A DNA stretch of 64,000 nt, taken from NCBI GenBank assembly GCA_038380795.1, contig CM076260.1:80203843-80267842 (forward strand). The letters are read 5' to 3'. Within the stretch, counting starts at the first letter, position 1. Each line of letters starts with the position of its first letter. Source of the stretch: Pyrocephalus nanus. Taxonomy: Eukaryota > Chordata > Aves > Passeriformes > Tyrannidae. Positions 62,918-64,000 of this stretch are shown piece by piece. The notes under the pieces were generated by a model. That model searched no databases. It saw only the letters and a program-made list of their open reading frames with translations, and was not told where the DNA came from. The position numbers and the translations under genes were made by a program.

Positions 62918-62964
62918 ACTTGGAAGGAAATCATTAGGTTGGTACTTGGAAGGAAATCATTAGG
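62918..62964. repeat. two-copy tandem duplication, 26-bp period
   Basis: 'acttggaaggaaatcattag' is repeated exactly at 62918 and 62944, with a further shared G after each copy. It is a perfect local duplication of recent appearance. Confidence 0.85.
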
Positions 62965-64000
62965 CTTCTTGTTTTACTGTGATCTATCAATCTTTCTCTT
63001 CACTACATGTTTTATATGCAAGATTATGCAAGCATACCAACATATAAATTTTTATAAGATCCTATGGTCTATTAGGGTCTAGCCAGGCTCTGCAACTGCT
63101 TACATGTACTTTCAATATTGCCCAAAACAGATGAGCAGATGAACTGACTTAACCACACTATAGCGTCATTTCTTGTAAATTGTTATTTGCTGTAAACAGT
63201 GACTGAGGAATCTGCAAGAGCTTCGGTTACTACAGTCCATGGAGAGTGTCTATGATTTTCAATACAAGATTATACCTGGACACAGAATAAAAATTGTAAA
63301 TGCAAAAACTCAGAGCAACCAGTCAGAAAATCCTGAAAAGGGGTGATGCAGAAGAGAAACACATTTTTTTTTTGTTGACCTGAGAAGCTTAGAATAATTT
63401 CTTTTAGTTGGAAAAGCACATAAGAGGCCACCCAATTCTATCAGTTCAGGGCCCATGAGGAACTTGTCCTTTCCTTTAGTGGATTTACCCCATACCAGGA
63501 ACCAAGGCTTAATACTGGTGACTTGACACAAAAGCCAATGTTACTGTGGAGTCATGCTAACAAGTTAAAGATGCTATTAAAGACTAGATTCCTCAGTCTG
63601 TTTTATAGTCCTGGTAAATTACTCTGAACAATCTTAATATCTATCAGTGTCCAGCATCAATTTCAACTGATACTTTTCTGAGCAATCAGAGTGCAACATT
63701 AGAATGTGAAAAAAACAACTTTCTTCCATTCATTATAGCAAAGTATGTAAATACCATTCCTAAAAAGTTACAGAATAAAAAACAAATGTGCACCATCCCA
63801 ATTTTGCTAATCATTATTTCAGTATTCCTGCATCTGAGAAATTCAGGAAGTAAAATTCATTACATCTCAGGATGGCTGTATATTGAAATAAGCCATCAGT
63901 GTCTCAGACTGCTGGTCCAGTAATTTTATGATAGATAGATAAATGAACGTCATTCTAGCAAGACAGAGGCGATGAAGAGCAGCTTCATAACGGATGACCC

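Larger units (their letters stand above)
58940..64000. other. unassigned AT-rich DNA
   Basis: No repeat family is recognised. Two small tandem duplications are present at 61599-61631 and 62918-62964. A CAAA-type run lies near 62470-62495 and a short GATA run near 63931-63943. Frames of 109 and 121 codons on the minus strand (62147-62476, 60787-61152) show no recognisable domain. Confidence 0.45.

Noticed and set aside
1..64000. CRISPR arrays, tRNA or rRNA genes, mitochondrial insertions, telomeric repeats
   Set aside because: I looked for regularly spaced repeats, tRNA B-box words, known rRNA-like or mitochondrial stretches and TTAGGG arrays, and saw none.

Overview
The window looks like bird nuclear DNA, AT-rich (about 62-63% A+T by eye) and either intergenic or deep intronic. 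The kind of organism is read from its mobile elements. There are five clear CR1 LINE fragments plus one much older CR1 remnant, all 5'-truncated, as is usual in birds. There are also two solo LTRs whose sequences match ERVL-type LTR families common in songbirds and other Neoaves. No operon structure, bacterial signal, tRNA, rRNA or CRISPR array is visible. The species cannot be named from this sequence.

Layout. 1-7.0 kb: no recognised repeat or gene. 7.05-7.2 kb: a MIR/CORE-SINE-like remnant. 9.6-10.2 kb: an ancient CR1 remnant (minus). 10.2-16.6 kb: unassigned, with a TA/CA-rich tract near 16 kb and a 28-bp palindrome near 14.5 kb. 16.64-17.22 kb: solo LTR (plus). 17.2-28.2 kb: unassigned, with an open-frame islet at 18.75-19.02 kb and a CpG-bearing LTR-like islet at 20.3-20.5 kb. 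28.93-29.80 kb: CR1 (minus). 31.70-32.62 kb: a second, unrelated solo LTR (plus). 36.4-36.8 kb: an unclassified LTR-like islet. 37.29-37.97 kb CR1 (plus) and 38.09-38.70 kb CR1 (minus), facing each other tail to tail. 42.38-42.66 kb: CR1 (minus). 44.46-44.93 kb: CR1 (plus). 45-64 kb: about 19 kb with no transposon I can recognise.

Genes. I found no protein-coding gene I can name. Almost every open frame is short and of a length expected by chance in AT-rich DNA, or lies inside CR1 or LTR sequence. A few frames have splice-like flanks or coding-like composition and are given as low-confidence exon candidates. The best is at 58,484-58,939 (plus): 151 codons after a pyrimidine-rich CAG, ending in a stop, with an AATAAA about 230 bp downstream. 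Its codon positions do not show the expected G-rich first base, so I keep its confidence low.

No new biological system is evident. The most useful leads are the 57.5-58.9 kb frames, the convergent CR1 pair, the 18.75-19.02 kb islet, and several small palindromes and tandem duplications.
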